From NCBI GenBank assembly GCA_022749815.1, contig JAKIWV010000002.1, positions 1 through 64,000 of the forward strand: 64,000 bases of DNA, in the 5' to 3' direction. Shown here piece after piece: positions 1-8,787 of the stretch (its first letter is position 1; each line of letters opens with the position of its first letter). A program made the translations under genes and the position numbers. Under the pieces are notes generated by a model. The model searched no databases, was not told the origin of the DNA, and saw only the letters and a list, made by a program, of their open reading frames with translations. The DNA is from Thermoplasmata archaeon. GTDB lineage: Archaea; Thermoplasmatota; Thermoplasmata; Lutacidiplasmatales; UBA184.

Positions 1-431
1 CGCTCGGCGATAAAAAGGCTCGGAATCCGGCCGCCGGGAGCCCCGAATCTGAGATTGCGGAGGGCTCCAGCCTCCCTACTCTCCCCACTTCGGTCTGCCG
101 CCGCGGAAACGCGGCAAGAAGCGCCTCCGGTGCGCGGTCGCCCGCTTGAAGCGCCAACCGTATCGGTTCGGGTTACGTCCGGATTCAGGGCGCCAACCTG
201 CCGGAATTCGGCTAATGTCGAACGGATTGGACCTGTTCGAGGGCAGCGTACTAATCGAACCGGATTCGACGAGCTACTGCGGAGCTTTCTGACTGACCTC
301 GTCGGAGGGCTCACCATTCCTCCTCCGCCGGGCTCGTTGCTCTACGGGCCACCCGGGTCGACACCCGAAAGCTAAGCTCGTCTTCCATACTTTCTCACTG
401 AGTCGCGCCGATTGCCTGAGAGGTGAGGCCG
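1..431. other. Left edge, no supported gene; possible AAA-ATPase remnant
   Basis: No convincing gene is visible. A plus-strand frame at 55-375 (106 codons) is open. Its last 15 residues contain LLYGPPGS, which resembles the Walker A region of AAA ATPases (usually LLYGPPGTGKT), but the Lys-Thr is missing and a stop follows at once. The earlier part of the frame is Arg/Pro-rich and looks non-coding. It may be a chance match or the broken end of an AAA domain. The base composition is less G+C-rich than the housekeeping part of the window. Confidence 0.2.
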
Positions 432-689
432 TCATTCTTTCGGCGATTTGGGTCCGGTGACAAGTCTGACGGTAACCGAATCAGTCTTACCGGTCTTGGG
501 ATCGGTCAGGCTGAAGGTGCCGTCTGTCGTCGATATTCTCAGACGCTTGTCGAGGACTACCCTTTCCTCATAGATGCGCTGGAGGTTTGCTCGATCGCCG
601 AGGATGGAAAGCTGAATCGTACGCGCGTCAAAGGTTCGGAGACCATCGAGCGGCTTCCAGTCCCCGCCCTCCCCGGGCCAGATAATCAC
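432..689 (-). CDS. Small hypothetical protein, possibly the readthrough tail of the upstream DHFR-like gene
   Basis: I do not recognise the family. The 85-residue frame opens with GTG and has an ordinary amino-acid mix ending in TGPKSPKE. The same frame stays open upstream to 788 without another standard start. It is exactly in frame with the TAG stop (789-791) of the DHFR-like gene. So either this is a separate short gene starting at GTG 689, or it is the C-terminal part of a once longer protein cut by an in-frame TAG. No signal peptide or membrane segment is visible. Confidence 0.35.
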   Translation of the reverse strand: MIIWPGEGGDWKPLDGLRTFDARTIQLSILGDRANLQRIYEERVVLDKRLRISTTDGTFSLTDPKTGKTDSVTVRLVTGPKSPKE

Positions 690-788
690 CCACCGTTCGA
701 GGAAGGTGCGTTTCGAGCTTGCGAGCCACCGTTCGAGCCTTTCGTTGATGTGCTCGAGAGAATTGCGGGCTCCGCGCGGAAGGCCGCG

Positions 789-1406
789 CTATCTTTCAGC
801 CGCCTGATTGGAAAAGGCGCGTATTTCGGCGTGCTCGAGCCGTCCAAGGGGCTTGTACGTAAGGACCGCCACTCCGCTCCTGCTCGTCAACGAATCGACA
901 AGTTGAAACCGTTCGGGCGGGAAGCCCTCCTCGAATAGCCGTGCGCCCCTCCCCGCTACGACGGGGAAGACTGCGAGTCGCAAAAGGTCGAGCACATTCG
1001 CTTTGATCAGTGACCCGACAAGCGTGGGGCTTCCGTGGACTCCAATGTTTCGGCCGGGCTGATTCTTAAGGGCTAAGACGCCGTCTCGCAGATCGCCGCT
1101 AAGGAGGTGCGCCTTACCTTTCGTGGGCCAAGTGACCGACTTCAAGGTCCTTGACACCACATACTTTGGAACCCCGTTGATGTGGCTCGCAAATGGCTCG
1201 ATATCCGAATCGGGCCAAAAGTGAAGCCACTCCTCGTAGGTCTTCCGTCCCAGGAGCATCGCATCTTCATCCGCAATCTTCGAGGTGAAGGCTCCCTCGA
1301 CCTGTTCATCTATAAGCTCCATGATTGCCGCATGGACAGCGTCCAACTTCGCGACGCCGTCGAGCGTGAGGATCATGTTTGCAACTACAGTTCTCGCCAA
1401 AGGCAA
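789..1406 (-). CDS. Dihydrofolate reductase / RibD C-terminal domain family protein
   Basis: Predicted NADPH-dependent reductase of the DHFR/RibD-C superfamily, 205 residues, about the usual length. The N-terminal strand with ILTLDGV (residues 12-18) matches the family's xxSLDG start, and LLGRKTYEEW (51-60) matches the LGRxTYE motif. A Gly-rich segment with GSPTLVGSL (about 125-133) fits the GGxxL cofactor-binding part, and PVVAGRGARLF (148-158) fits the family's PVxxGxGxxLF. The true substrate is not evident; most single-domain members are neither real DHFR nor riboflavin enzymes. The start used is TTG at 1406; ATG at 1376 would cut into the first beta strand. The gene lies in a lower-G+C segment and ends with TAG, after which the frame continues open. 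Confidence 0.7.
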   Translation of the reverse strand: MPLARTVVANMILTLDGVAKLDAVHAAIMELIDEQVEGAFTSKIADEDAMLLGRKTYEEWLHFWPDSDIEPFASHINGVPKYVVSRTLKSVTWPTKGKAHLLSGDLRDGVLALKNQPGRNIGVHGSPTLVGSLIKANVLDLLRLAVFPVVAGRGARLFEEGFPPERFQLVDSLTSRSGVAVLTYKPLGRLEHAEIRAFSNQAAER

Positions 1407-1633
1407 TCCCTCGCTTCCCGTAGATGATCGAACGATCGGGATCGAGCTTTAGTCGCCTGTCTCAGTTTCCTCATCGCCTCTCTCGACCGCCGCCCGTCGG
1501 TTGAACCCGAACATGCCGAATCTATTAGGATTCGTCCGTCGCTTCCGCCATTTAACCGGGGGTTGCCCAAATCGCTCGCCCGTCAAGGAGGTAGTGCAAG
1601 AAATGGAGAATTGGCACAACCCCATGCGTCTAG

Positions 1634-1706
1634 TGGGCTCGGCCGGATTCGAACCGGCGATCTTCGCTGTGTGAGAGCGACGTCTTCACCGCTGGACTAC
1701 GAGCCC
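1634..1706 (-). tRNA. tRNA-Val (CAC)
   Basis: Read on the minus strand: 7-bp acceptor stem GGGCTCG/CGAGCCC, D arm, a 5-bp anticodon stem TCGCT/AGCGA with loop CTCACAC (anticodon CAC), and a T arm GCCGG-TTCGAAT-CCGGC. The discriminator is A at 1634 and CCA is not encoded. There is no intron. Its 3' end faces the lower-G+C segment at the left edge. Confidence 0.95.
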
Positions 1707-1749
1707 GCGCCGAGGGGGCCCGACGCGCCGGCGACCTTAATGGTCACTC

Positions 1750-2595
1750 TCACGCGAAGGCGAGGACGAGGGGAACGGCGAGACTCGCGACCACCGTGAG
1801 CGTCAGTCCGCTGGCCAGCGCCATCGAACCTGCCGCTGCGTCGCCATAGGCCGTGACGAAGTACAGCGTCGTGTCCATGGTCGTGGCTCCCCCCATCGCG
1901 GTCAGTCCCTCGGCCCGAACCTTTGGGCCAAGCCATGGCGCACTGATCATCGTCAGGTTCTCGCGGAAGAAATTCGTGAGGAACGCGACGAGTCCGGCCA
2001 ACGGTCCGATCCCGGTGGTGACGAGAGGGCCGGTTAGACTGTAGAAGCCGAACCCGAGGGTACTGGCGAGGGCGGCGCGGAAGGAGAATCCGGTCGCGAG
2101 GGAGAAGATGGGAGCGGCGACGACCGCCCCGAGGAGGGCCGCGAGCACGGGCGTCGGGGTCGTGCGCAGGGCCTCCCAGGAAAAGCGGATGTTAAATCCC
2201 ACGAGTGCCAGGAGGACATAGAGTGTCACCGTCAGCGCTTCGGCGGCCGGCAGCGAAACTAGGTGCCCCACGACGTATCCCACAATCAGCCCGACGACCA
2301 CGAACACTCCCAGAGGTCGGGGTCGCTTTCCAGTTCCGGGGACCCGCGGCCGCCGAGGGAGGAGCCCCACGAAGCCGAGGGTCAGTGCGAGCGTCAGGCC
2401 CACGAGGCCCAGCGCGAGCGGGATACCGGTGAGCAGGTGGGCCGCGGGAACGGCTGACAGCAACCCACCGAGGAAGAAGACCAGCACGACGATGTCCGCG
2501 ACCGTCGCGCGATCGACCCAAGGACTCCGCCAGCGGGTGACCTGTCCCGCGGCCACTCCGGCTCCGAAGGCCACGTAGAGGAAGGCGTCGATCAC
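1750..2595 (-). CDS. lysO: LysO-family (DUF340) membrane exporter, putative lysine exporter
   Basis: Integral membrane protein of 281 residues, made almost entirely of hydrophobic helices (about eight to nine segments, for example 2-18, 33-53, 57-80, 96-116, 119-137, 150-175 and 260-280). Two family hallmarks are visible: FYSLTGPL (184-191) and MGGATTMDTTL (234-244). LysO proteins export L-lysine or its toxic analogues; substrate here is inferred from family only. It starts 38 nt downstream of purA on the same strand, so it is probably co-transcribed with purA, although no metabolic link is obvious. Confidence 0.8.
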   Translation of the reverse strand: MIDAFLYVAFGAGVAAGQVTRWRSPWVDRATVADIVVLVFFLGGLLSAVPAAHLLTGIPLALGLVGLTLALTLGFVGLLPRRPRVPGTGKRPRPLGVFVVVGLIVGYVVGHLVSLPAAEALTVTLYVLLALVGFNIRFSWEALRTTPTPVLAALLGAVVAAPIFSLATGFSFRAALASTLGFGFYSLTGPLVTTGIGPLAGLVAFLTNFFRENLTMISAPWLGPKVRAEGLTAMGGATTMDTTLYFVTAYGDAAAGSMALASGLTLTVVASLAVPLVLAFA

Positions 2596-2633
2596 GCGTC
2601 GCCTCCTCGGCTCCGAGTCGAGCCGGTCGCCGT

Positions 2634-4028
2634 TCAGTCGGTCCAGGGCGTGATCGTCACCGGGTGGGCCGGAGCCCCGCGACCGAGCCAGAGCGTGTCC
2701 TCCCGGTCCGCGCCGTAGCTCAGGTATTCCACGGGCACCCGGGTTTCCTGGGCGATGAAGCGCATGAACCGCTTGAGGGCGCCCGGGACCGCGGCCGCGC
2801 CCTCGCGCCGAAGCTTTTCTCGGAGACGCTGTGTGAACGGCGGCCAGCTCGGGAACTGCTCGTAGATCGGTGTGACTTTCGCGTAATCGGCGGCTTGAGT
2901 CGGAGGATAGTCCGAGATCGTCTCGCCCGAGTCCATCCGGTACCCGACGCAGATCGGAACTTCGTCGAGGCCCCCCAGCACGTCCACTTTCGTGAGGGCG
3001 AGGGAGGTGAACCCATTCAGCCGTGAAACGTACCGGAGCAGCACGAGGTCGAGCCAGCCACAGCGTCGCGGGCGACCGGTGGTGGCGCCGCGCTCATTTC
3101 CTTCTCGGCGGAGGAATTCGCCCAGCTCGCCGGTGACCTCGGTCGGGAACGGTCCGGTGCCAACTCGGGTCGCGTAGGCCTTCGCCACGCCCAGCACCTC
3201 ATCCAGCTCGGCGGGGGGGATGCCGCTCCCGACCAGCGCACCCGCCGCGGTCGGGTGGGAGCTCGTGACGTAGGGGTACGTTCCGAAGTCGACGTCAAGC
3301 AGCGCGCTCTGGGCCCCTTCGAGCAGTATGGAGGACCCTTCCGCGATAGCGTTCCAGAGCATCGGTTCGGTCGGGCGAACATACATGGCGAGCCGGCTGC
3401 CGGCCTCTCGCAGCGCCGCTTCGAGCTCATCCCGGGGCGGTGGGTTCGGAAGGAAGCTCTTGGTCGCGTAGAGAAGGTCCAGGCTTTGGCCTAGATCGGC
3501 CGGGTGGACCAGGTCGACCATACGGATCCCCCAGCGGCCGTACCGGTCGGCATAGGCAGGCCCGATACCCCGACGTGTCGTGCCGAACGAGCCCGCGGGG
3601 TTCTTGGCGCTTCGGAGCTCCTCTTCCCAGGCGTCTTCTAGCTGATGGATCGGAAGCAGGACGTGGGCCCGTTCACTAAGGACGACTTCGCCCTTGAGCA
3701 GGTTCCGCTGTTGCAGGTCAAGGATCTCCGCCTCGAGGGCTGCCGGGTCGATGACCATGCCGGGGCCGGAGACGCCCGTGACGCCGGCGCGAAGCACGCC
3801 GCACGCGAGCTGGTGGAGGACGACCTTTCCCTGGGGAAGGTGGATCGTGTGTCCGGCGTTCGGACCCCCGCCGGTCCGTACAACGAAGCGTGCGTGGGCT
3901 GCCAGGTAGTCGGTGATCTTCCCCTTAGCCTCGTCGCCGAACTGCGCCCCGACAACGACGGTAACGGTCGTGAACCTTCCCTCCGCGGCGAACGGTAGCG
4001 CGTCGATACATGTGGATTGCGCTCGCAC
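2634..4028 (-). CDS. purA: Adenylosuccinate synthetase
   Basis: Catalyses GTP-dependent formation of adenylosuccinate from IMP and aspartate, the first committed step to AMP. Hallmarks are GAQFGDEAKGK near the N-terminus (P-loop-like GDExKGK with the catalytic Asp), GGPNAGHT (catalytic His), SFGTTRRGIGPAYADR, EGAQSALLDVDFGTYPYVTSS (first 20 residues given by EGAQ to TSS) and the C-terminal GADREDTLW. Up to 464 residues from the GTG at 4028, somewhat longer than the roughly 430 typical of bacterial enzymes. The residues before TVTVVVGAQ look like a non-homologous leader, but no other ATG/GTG/TTG is in frame. The gene is divergent from the aminotransferase. Confidence 0.95.
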   Translation of the reverse strand: MRAQSTCIDALPFAAEGRFTTVTVVVGAQFGDEAKGKITDYLAAHARFVVRTGGGPNAGHTIHLPQGKVVLHQLACGVLRAGVTGVSGPGMVIDPAALEAEILDLQQRNLLKGEVVLSERAHVLLPIHQLEDAWEEELRSAKNPAGSFGTTRRGIGPAYADRYGRWGIRMVDLVHPADLGQSLDLLYATKSFLPNPPPRDELEAALREAGSRLAMYVRPTEPMLWNAIAEGSSILLEGAQSALLDVDFGTYPYVTSSHPTAAGALVGSGIPPAELDEVLGVAKAYATRVGTGPFPTEVTGELGEFLRREGNERGATTGRPRRCGWLDLVLLRYVSRLNGFTSLALTKVDVLGGLDEVPICVGYRMDSGETISDYPPTQAADYAKVTPIYEQFPSWPPFTQRLREKLRREGAAAVPGALKRFMRFIAQETRVPVEYLSYGADREDTLWLGRGAPAHPVTITPWTD

Positions 4029-4066
4029 GTCTCAAGCGGCCGCTCGTCCCGTCAAGTTCCCACAAT

Positions 4067-4074
4067 GGTTATGG
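4067..4074 (+). promoter_or_regulatory. TATA-like box of the aminotransferase gene
   Basis: GGTTATGG lies 23-30 nt upstream of the GTG at 4097, the spacing expected for a leaderless archaeal transcript. This supports GTG 4097 over the upstream ATG at 4010, which would overlap the divergent purA reading frame. Confidence 0.4.
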
Positions 4075-4096
4075 GGCCGACCCAAGTCCCGCGGCG

Positions 4097-5242
4097 GTGG
4101 TCGCGCAGAGGGTACGCGACATCGAGATCTCGGGCATCCGTCGGATGTTCGAGGCCGCCCCGCCGGGGGCCGTCAATCTCGGTCTCGGCGAGCCGGATTT
4201 CGAGCCGCCGGCGATCGTGATCCGGGCCCTCGTCTCGGCCGTCCATCACAAAATGAATCACTACGGCCCGTCCGCCGGTCTGACGGCGCTGCGGGAGAAG
4301 ATCGCGGACCGCTACCGCGCCATCGACCCCGATGTCGGCCGTGAGAACGTCATCATCACCGCGGGGGGCTCGGAGGGCCTGATGGCCTGCGCGTTGGCTC
4401 TGTATGACCCCGGGGACGAGGTGCTCGTGCCGGACCCGGGGTTCGTGCTCTACGCGCCCCACGCCCGGATCGCCGGAGCGACCCCCGTGGCGTACAGCCT
4501 CGCCGAGGAGAAGGGGTTCCTTCCAGACCTCGATGAGCTCGAGCGTCGGGTCACCCCCAGCACCCGCGCCATCGTCGTGAACTCTCCCTCGAATCCGACG
4601 GGGGGCGTCTTTCCGAAGTCAGTGGTCGAGCGTCTCCTCGCGTTCGCGGACCGCCACGACTTGACCGTCGTCTCGGACGAGGTCTACGACGAAATGGTCT
4701 ACGAAGGGCACCACGTATCGTTCGCGGGGAAGGGGGACCGGGCCGTGGTCGTCAATTCGTTCTCGAAGATGTTCGCCATGACCGGCTGGCGCCTCGGGTT
4801 CCTGGTGGCGCCCCGCGCCCTGGCGGTCGAGATCAACAAGGTCCACTACCATCTGGTCGCCTGTCCGTCCACCCCGGCACAGGCCGCCGTCTTGGCCGGA
4901 CTCGGTGCCCTGCACGAAGCGACCGCGGCGATGAGAACAGAATTCCAAGCCCGTCGAGAGCTCATCGTCCGGGAGCTCAACGTCATGCCGGGCATGCGGT
5001 GCGTCCCGCCCGCGGGCGCCTTCTACGCGTTCCCCCGATTCACGTGGCCGGTGACCGCGTACGCCGCGGCCGGAGATCTCCTCAAGCGGGGGCTCATCAC
5101 CACGCCGGGCGACGCGTTCGGGCGCCTGGGCGCCCGGCATCTTCGCCTCTCGTTCGCCGCCTCGAGGCCGGATCTTCGGCGCGGGCTCGGGATCCTCCAG
5201 GAGTACGCGGCCGAGATGCACGGCCGCCGGAGCCGGGCGTGA
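4097..5242 (+). CDS. Pyridoxal-phosphate-dependent class I/II aminotransferase
   Basis: Fold type I aminotransferase of the aspartate/aromatic aminotransferase group, 381 residues from GTG 4097. Visible motifs: NLGLGEPDFEPP near the N-terminus, ITAGGSEGLM (phosphate-binding turn), NSPSNPTGG (cofactor-contacting Asn-Pro), VVSDEVYDEMVY (Asp and Tyr contacting PLP), and NSFSKMFAMTGWRLGFLV, where the Lys of SFSK is the Schiff-base lysine. The C-terminal part contains the Arg in LRLSFA that binds the substrate carboxylate. The amino donor and acceptor cannot be told from sequence. An ATG at 4010 is in frame but gives an N-terminal extension without family resemblance. Confidence 0.9.
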   Translation: MVAQRVRDIEISGIRRMFEAAPPGAVNLGLGEPDFEPPAIVIRALVSAVHHKMNHYGPSAGLTALREKIADRYRAIDPDVGRENVIITAGGSEGLMACALALYDPGDEVLVPDPGFVLYAPHARIAGATPVAYSLAEEKGFLPDLDELERRVTPSTRAIVVNSPSNPTGGVFPKSVVERLLAFADRHDLTVVSDEVYDEMVYEGHHVSFAGKGDRAVVVNSFSKMFAMTGWRLGFLVAPRALAVEINKVHYHLVACPSTPAQAAVLAGLGALHEATAAMRTEFQARRELIVRELNVMPGMRCVPPAGAFYAFPRFTWPVTAYAAAGDLLKRGLITTPGDAFGRLGARHLRLSFAASRPDLRRGLGILQEYAAEMHGRRSRA

Positions 5243-5340
5243 TGCGGTGGCTCGCCGTGCAGATCCTTCGGATCTCGGCGGCCGTTCGCCGGGAGCCGGA
5301 ACGCCAGGCGCTTCGTCAGTTGGCCGACGAACTGGGCTAG
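5242..5340 (+). CDS. Possible 32-residue small protein overlapping the aminotransferase stop
   Basis: An ATG overlaps the preceding TGA by one base and opens a 32-codon frame with a short hydrophobic start (MRWLAVQILRIS) followed by a charged helix rich in Arg, Glu and Gln. The coupled start is the only real support. No homology is recognised, and it may be chance in G+C-rich DNA. Confidence 0.2.
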   Translation: MRWLAVQILRISAAVRREPERQALRQLADELG

Positions 5341-5359
5341 GGAATCCGGCCGCGTCGGG

Positions 5360-6523
5360 TCAGCCGGCGAGTTCGCGATACAGGGCCAGGTGATCGTCGA
5401 TGACCCGGCCCCAGGAGTACTGCTCCACCCGCTGGCGGCCGGCCGCGGCCAGCGCAGCGGCCGCCTCCGGCGAGCCCAGGAGGTCCCGGATCGCGCTCGC
5501 GAGCGCGGGCGCGTCGCCGTAGGGAACCAGCCGCCCCGCTCGGCCCTCCTCGAGGACCTCCGGCACCCCACCGACCGCTGTCGCGACGATGGGGACCCCG
5601 GCGACCATCGCTTCGAGGAGCACGAGGCCAAAGGCTTCCCATTCGGAAGGCAGGGCGAAAACGGTGGCCCGGCGGAACACCCGGCGGTAGTCGGCGGGAT
5701 CCTCGATGTGCCCGAGCCACACCAGGTCCCGTTCGATGCCCAATCGTTGCGCCCGGCGCTCAAGCTCCGGTCGCATCCCCCAGTCCCGGCCCATCAGGAC
5801 GAGGGGGATCCTCTCCGACGCGGGGGTCCGGGCGACGGCGTCGAGCAGGAATCCGAGGCCCTTGTTCTTCGCGATCCGGCCCGTATAGAGCAGGTAGCGC
5901 GGAGGAAGGGCCGGGAGACCGGGGGGCGACCCCTGCGAGGGCTCGGGTACCCGCCACTCGGCCAGATCGATGCCGTGGGGGATGACCCGGATCCGCTTCG
6001 AGGGAACGAACTCGGCGAGCAGCCGGCGCTCCTGCTCCGTGATGGCGATGATCGCGTCGGCGGTACGGTATGCCGTCGCCCCAAACAGGTAGTCCTGGAT
6101 ACGGAGAAGCCCGCGCTTCAGCGCGCTCTGGTCCCGCCGGGCGGGATGGTAGTGCGCCGTCACGACCCAGGGGACCTCCAATCTACGGGCTTCGGCGGCG
6201 GACTCGAGCACGTGGCCGTACCGGTGCGAATGCGCGTGGATCACGTCCGGGCGAAACGCCCTCAACCCGGTCATCAAGCCGACGACGAGCGGCATCGTCA
6301 CCCCCACCACGAGTTGCTTGTACACCGGATATCGATGTACGGGCACCCCGTCCACGACGGGGGGAAAATCGCTGCGTCGTACCCAGTGCGCCTCGTCGTA
6401 GAGATCGCTCGCGAACACTTCGACCTCCTCCCCCCGGCTCCGAAGCCGCCCGGCGAGCTCCCGGACCACCGTCTCGACGCCACCGGGAGCGTCGAACCGG
6501 AGGGTCACTTGCGCGATCTTCAT
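5360..6523 (-). CDS. Family 4 glycosyltransferase (second of a tandem pair)
   Basis: Cytoplasmic GT-B glycosyltransferase, 387 residues from the ATG at 6523. The N-terminal domain begins MKIAQVTLRFDAPGGVE, with the Gly-rich turn that binds acceptor or diphosphate. The C-terminal domain has LLYTGRIAKNKGLGFLLDA and PSEWEAFGLVLLEAM, which carries the E-x7-E motif of retaining GT4 enzymes, followed by GVPIVATAVGGVPE. The ATG overlaps the stop of the preceding glycosyltransferase (ATGA), so the two are translationally coupled. The frame is open 18 codons further upstream, but that part is inside the neighbour. Donor sugar is unknown; the context suggests surface glycan or glycolipid assembly. Confidence 0.9.
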   Translation of the reverse strand: MKIAQVTLRFDAPGGVETVVRELAGRLRSRGEEVEVFASDLYDEAHWVRRSDFPPVVDGVPVHRYPVYKQLVVGVTMPLVVGLMTGLRAFRPDVIHAHSHRYGHVLESAAEARRLEVPWVVTAHYHPARRDQSALKRGLLRIQDYLFGATAYRTADAIIAITEQERRLLAEFVPSKRIRVIPHGIDLAEWRVPEPSQGSPPGLPALPPRYLLYTGRIAKNKGLGFLLDAVARTPASERIPLVLMGRDWGMRPELERRAQRLGIERDLVWLGHIEDPADYRRVFRRATVFALPSEWEAFGLVLLEAMVAGVPIVATAVGGVPEVLEEGRAGRLVPYGDAPALASAIRDLLGSPEAAAALAAAGRQRVEQYSWGRVIDDHLALYRELAG

Positions 6524-7701
6524 CGACCCAGGGCCCTCTGGTACACGAGCTCTAGGCGTTCGACGACTCGGTCCCACTGATACCGAGGCACTACCGTCTC
6601 CCGGCCGTACGTGCCCCAGCGCCGTCGGGTCGCCTCGTCATCCCAGAGCTCCCGGAAGGCCCGAGCCAGCGCCCCAGCGTCTTCGGGAGGGATCAGTCGC
6701 CCCGCCTTCCCATCCTCGATGAACTCCGGGATCCCGCCCACGCGGGAGGTGATCACCGGCGTACCCTGGGCCAGCGCTTCGAGAAGGACGAGTCCGAACG
6801 CCTCGTATTGGCTGGGCAAGGCGAACAGCCTCGCCTCCCGGAAACCCGCGGCCAGGAGGGATTCGTCCGCCACGAAACCGGTCAAGCGCACCCGGTCCGA
6901 GAGTCCGAGCTCGCGGACCCGTCGCTCCACCGCGGCCTGTTCTCCGCCGTCGGCACCGACCAGTACTAGCATGGCGGAGGGGTCGTGCCGGTGCAGGTCT
7001 GCAAACGCCGCCACCAAGGCCGGGAGGCCCTTGTTCGAGGCCAGCCGGCCGACGAACAGCACGAAGGGCCCATCGATCTTGAACGCGCGTCGAAAGGCCG
7101 CCGGGTCATCGGCCGGGGGAGCCGCGGGGGAGTAGCCCGGTGGGATCACCTCGACCGGCGGGAGGGGAAATCCGTTGGCGCGGATCAGTCGCTCCTCCTC
7201 GCGGGTCTGAACGATAAGCCGTGCGGCATCCCCCACGATCGCGGCGGCGAGCCGTCGATCGTAGAACCCCCGGATCGTGTGGCGCAGACGTCCGCCGTGG
7301 ATGGACCAGATGGGATGGTAATGGGCGGTGAGGACGTACGGTACCCCCGTCCGCCGGTGGTACCGACGGGCCACCGCCGCGTGGTTCGTACCGTAGGTGT
7401 GGACGTGCATCAACTCCGGTCGGTCCGATTCGAGTCGTCGGTACAACCCACGAAAGAACGGATAGTGCAGCTCGCCGGGCAGGCTCCAGGCGGGCATCCG
7501 CCGTATCGTAAGGCCCGGCGGGGTCGGGGGTTCGACGAAGTCCGACGGGAAAGGCTGCCACGGGAACTCGCGATAGAGGCGGCTCGTGTACACGGTCACG
7601 GGCCGGCCCCGGGCCACGAGCCGCCGGGACACTTCCTCGACGTGACGTTCCACGCCGCCCGGTGCCGGAGGGTACCGGGTCGACAGTTGCGCGAGCGCCA
7701 C
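6520..7701 (-). CDS. Family 4 glycosyltransferase (first of a tandem pair)
   Basis: GT-B retaining glycosyltransferase of 393 residues, clearly paralogous to the gene just downstream. Starts MALAQLSTRYPPAPGGVERH, followed by an acceptor-side domain containing HVHTYGTNHAA and LTAHYHP. The donor-side domain has LFVGRLASNKGLPALVAAF and the E-x7-E motif in PSQYEAFGLVLLEAL, then GTPVITSRVGGIPEFIEDG. It starts 9 nt downstream of the M20 peptidase gene and overlaps the next glycosyltransferase by 4 nt, so the three genes form a minus-strand operon. Confidence 0.9.
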   Translation of the reverse strand: MALAQLSTRYPPAPGGVERHVEEVSRRLVARGRPVTVYTSRLYREFPWQPFPSDFVEPPTPPGLTIRRMPAWSLPGELHYPFFRGLYRRLESDRPELMHVHTYGTNHAAVARRYHRRTGVPYVLTAHYHPIWSIHGGRLRHTIRGFYDRRLAAAIVGDAARLIVQTREEERLIRANGFPLPPVEVIPPGYSPAAPPADDPAAFRRAFKIDGPFVLFVGRLASNKGLPALVAAFADLHRHDPSAMLVLVGADGGEQAAVERRVRELGLSDRVRLTGFVADESLLAAGFREARLFALPSQYEAFGLVLLEALAQGTPVITSRVGGIPEFIEDGKAGRLIPPEDAGALARAFRELWDDEATRRRWGTYGRETVVPRYQWDRVVERLELVYQRALGR

Positions 7702-7710
7702 GGGGCGGAC

Positions 7711-8787
7711 CTATCCGGCCCGAGCCTGGACCAAGCGCTGAGCGTATTTCTTGAACACCTCGGTGGCGCGGGCCACCGATTCGATCTTCACGTACTCGTT
7801 CGCCTGGTGGGAGAGTTCCTCCTCGCCGGCCCCGAAGATCACGACGCGGGGGTTCACGAGGGAGTAGTGGACCGCTTCGGAGGCGTGGACGAGCACCGTG
7901 CTTTCGGCGCCGGACATCTCCTTGAGCAACCGGATGTGCTCCGAGTTGGGGTCGAGTTGGACGGAGGGCATGGACACGATCCGACGAAGTGTGAAGGGCG
8001 TCTTGATCCGGCGCAGGTGTTCCTCGACCTCGTGGTAGAGCTGGTCGGGAGTGTACGGGGGCGGGAACCGGATATCGACCTCCGCCACGGCCTTGTTCGG
8101 CACGACGTTGAGCCGGGCGCCGCCATGAATCGTCCCGATGTTGATCGTGACGCTGCCGAGCTCGGGGTGGGCGATCCGTCCCTTGAACCCCTCGAGGGCC
8201 CGCAGGATCCGCATCAGCTTCGAGACCGCGTTCTCACCGAGATGCGGCATCGCGCCGTGGGCGGCCTTTCCCCGCGTCTCGATCGCGAGGTCGAGGACCC
8301 CCTTCTCCGCGGCCGCGATTCGGAGACCGGTCGGTTCCCCGACGACGACGGCCTTCGCCCGACGAAGGGTGAGGGTTTTGGCCAGCGCCTGAGCCCCCTG
8401 CATCGTGGTCTCCTCATCCGTCGTAAAGGCGAGGGCGACCGGTATCTTGCGGGAGACCAGGTCCTGGGCCGATTGCATCATCGCGATGACCGTCCCCTTC
8501 ATGTCAGCCGCGCCCCGCCCGTACATCCGGCCCGAGGCGAGTTGACTCTGGGAGAAGCTCCAATAATCCCCGACGGGCGGCGTGTCGAGATGGCCGGACA
8601 GGACGGTCCCGGCCTGACCGTACTCCGCGAGCAGCGCGGGGGTCCCCGGGTCGCCCAGGAGCGTGTTCCGCATGTGAATCTGGTCGGTGAAGGTCTGGAC
8701 GTAGTCCAGGATCTCCTGCTTGTTGGAGCTGGGGTCGCTCGGGATCTTGATCAGTTCCGCAAGCATGTCAACCATCTGTCGTTTCAT
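7711..8787 (-). CDS. M20-family metallopeptidase / amidohydrolase (ArgE/DapE/LysK-like)
   Basis: Di-zinc deacylase or carboxypeptidase of the M20 family, 358 residues from the ATG at 8787 (MKRQMVDML); an upstream in-frame start at 8823 adds residues without family resemblance. Metal and catalytic residues are visible in order: SGHLDTPP (His ligand, catalytic Asp), GRGAADMKG (bridging Asp), DEETT (catalytic Glu and ligand Glu), GEPTGL (ligand) and a C-terminal GAGEEELSHQANEYV (His ligand). A dimerisation domain is inserted in the middle, as in the family. Substrate is open: lysine/arginine biosynthesis (LysK-like) or acyl-amino acid hydrolysis. It leads the glycosyltransferase pair. Confidence 0.85.
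   Translation of the reverse strand: MKRQMVDMLAELIKIPSDPSSNKQEILDYVQTFTDQIHMRNTLLGDPGTPALLAEYGQAGTVLSGHLDTPPVGDYWSFSQSQLASGRMYGRGAADMKGTVIAMMQSAQDLVSRKIPVALAFTTDEETTMQGAQALAKTLTLRRAKAVVVGEPTGLRIAAAEKGVLDLAIETRGKAAHGAMPHLGENAVSKLMRILRALEGFKGRIAHPELGSVTINIGTIHGGARLNVVPNKAVAEVDIRFPPPYTPDQLYHEVEEHLRRIKTPFTLRRIVSMPSVQLDPNSEHIRLLKEMSGAESTVLVHASEAVHYSLVNPRVVIFGAGEEELSHQANEYVKIESVARATEVFKKYAQRLVQARAG

Noticed and set aside
789-791. TAG read as pyrrolysine
   Set aside because: One in-frame TAG is not enough. Pyrrolysine machinery is not in the window and the family does not use it.
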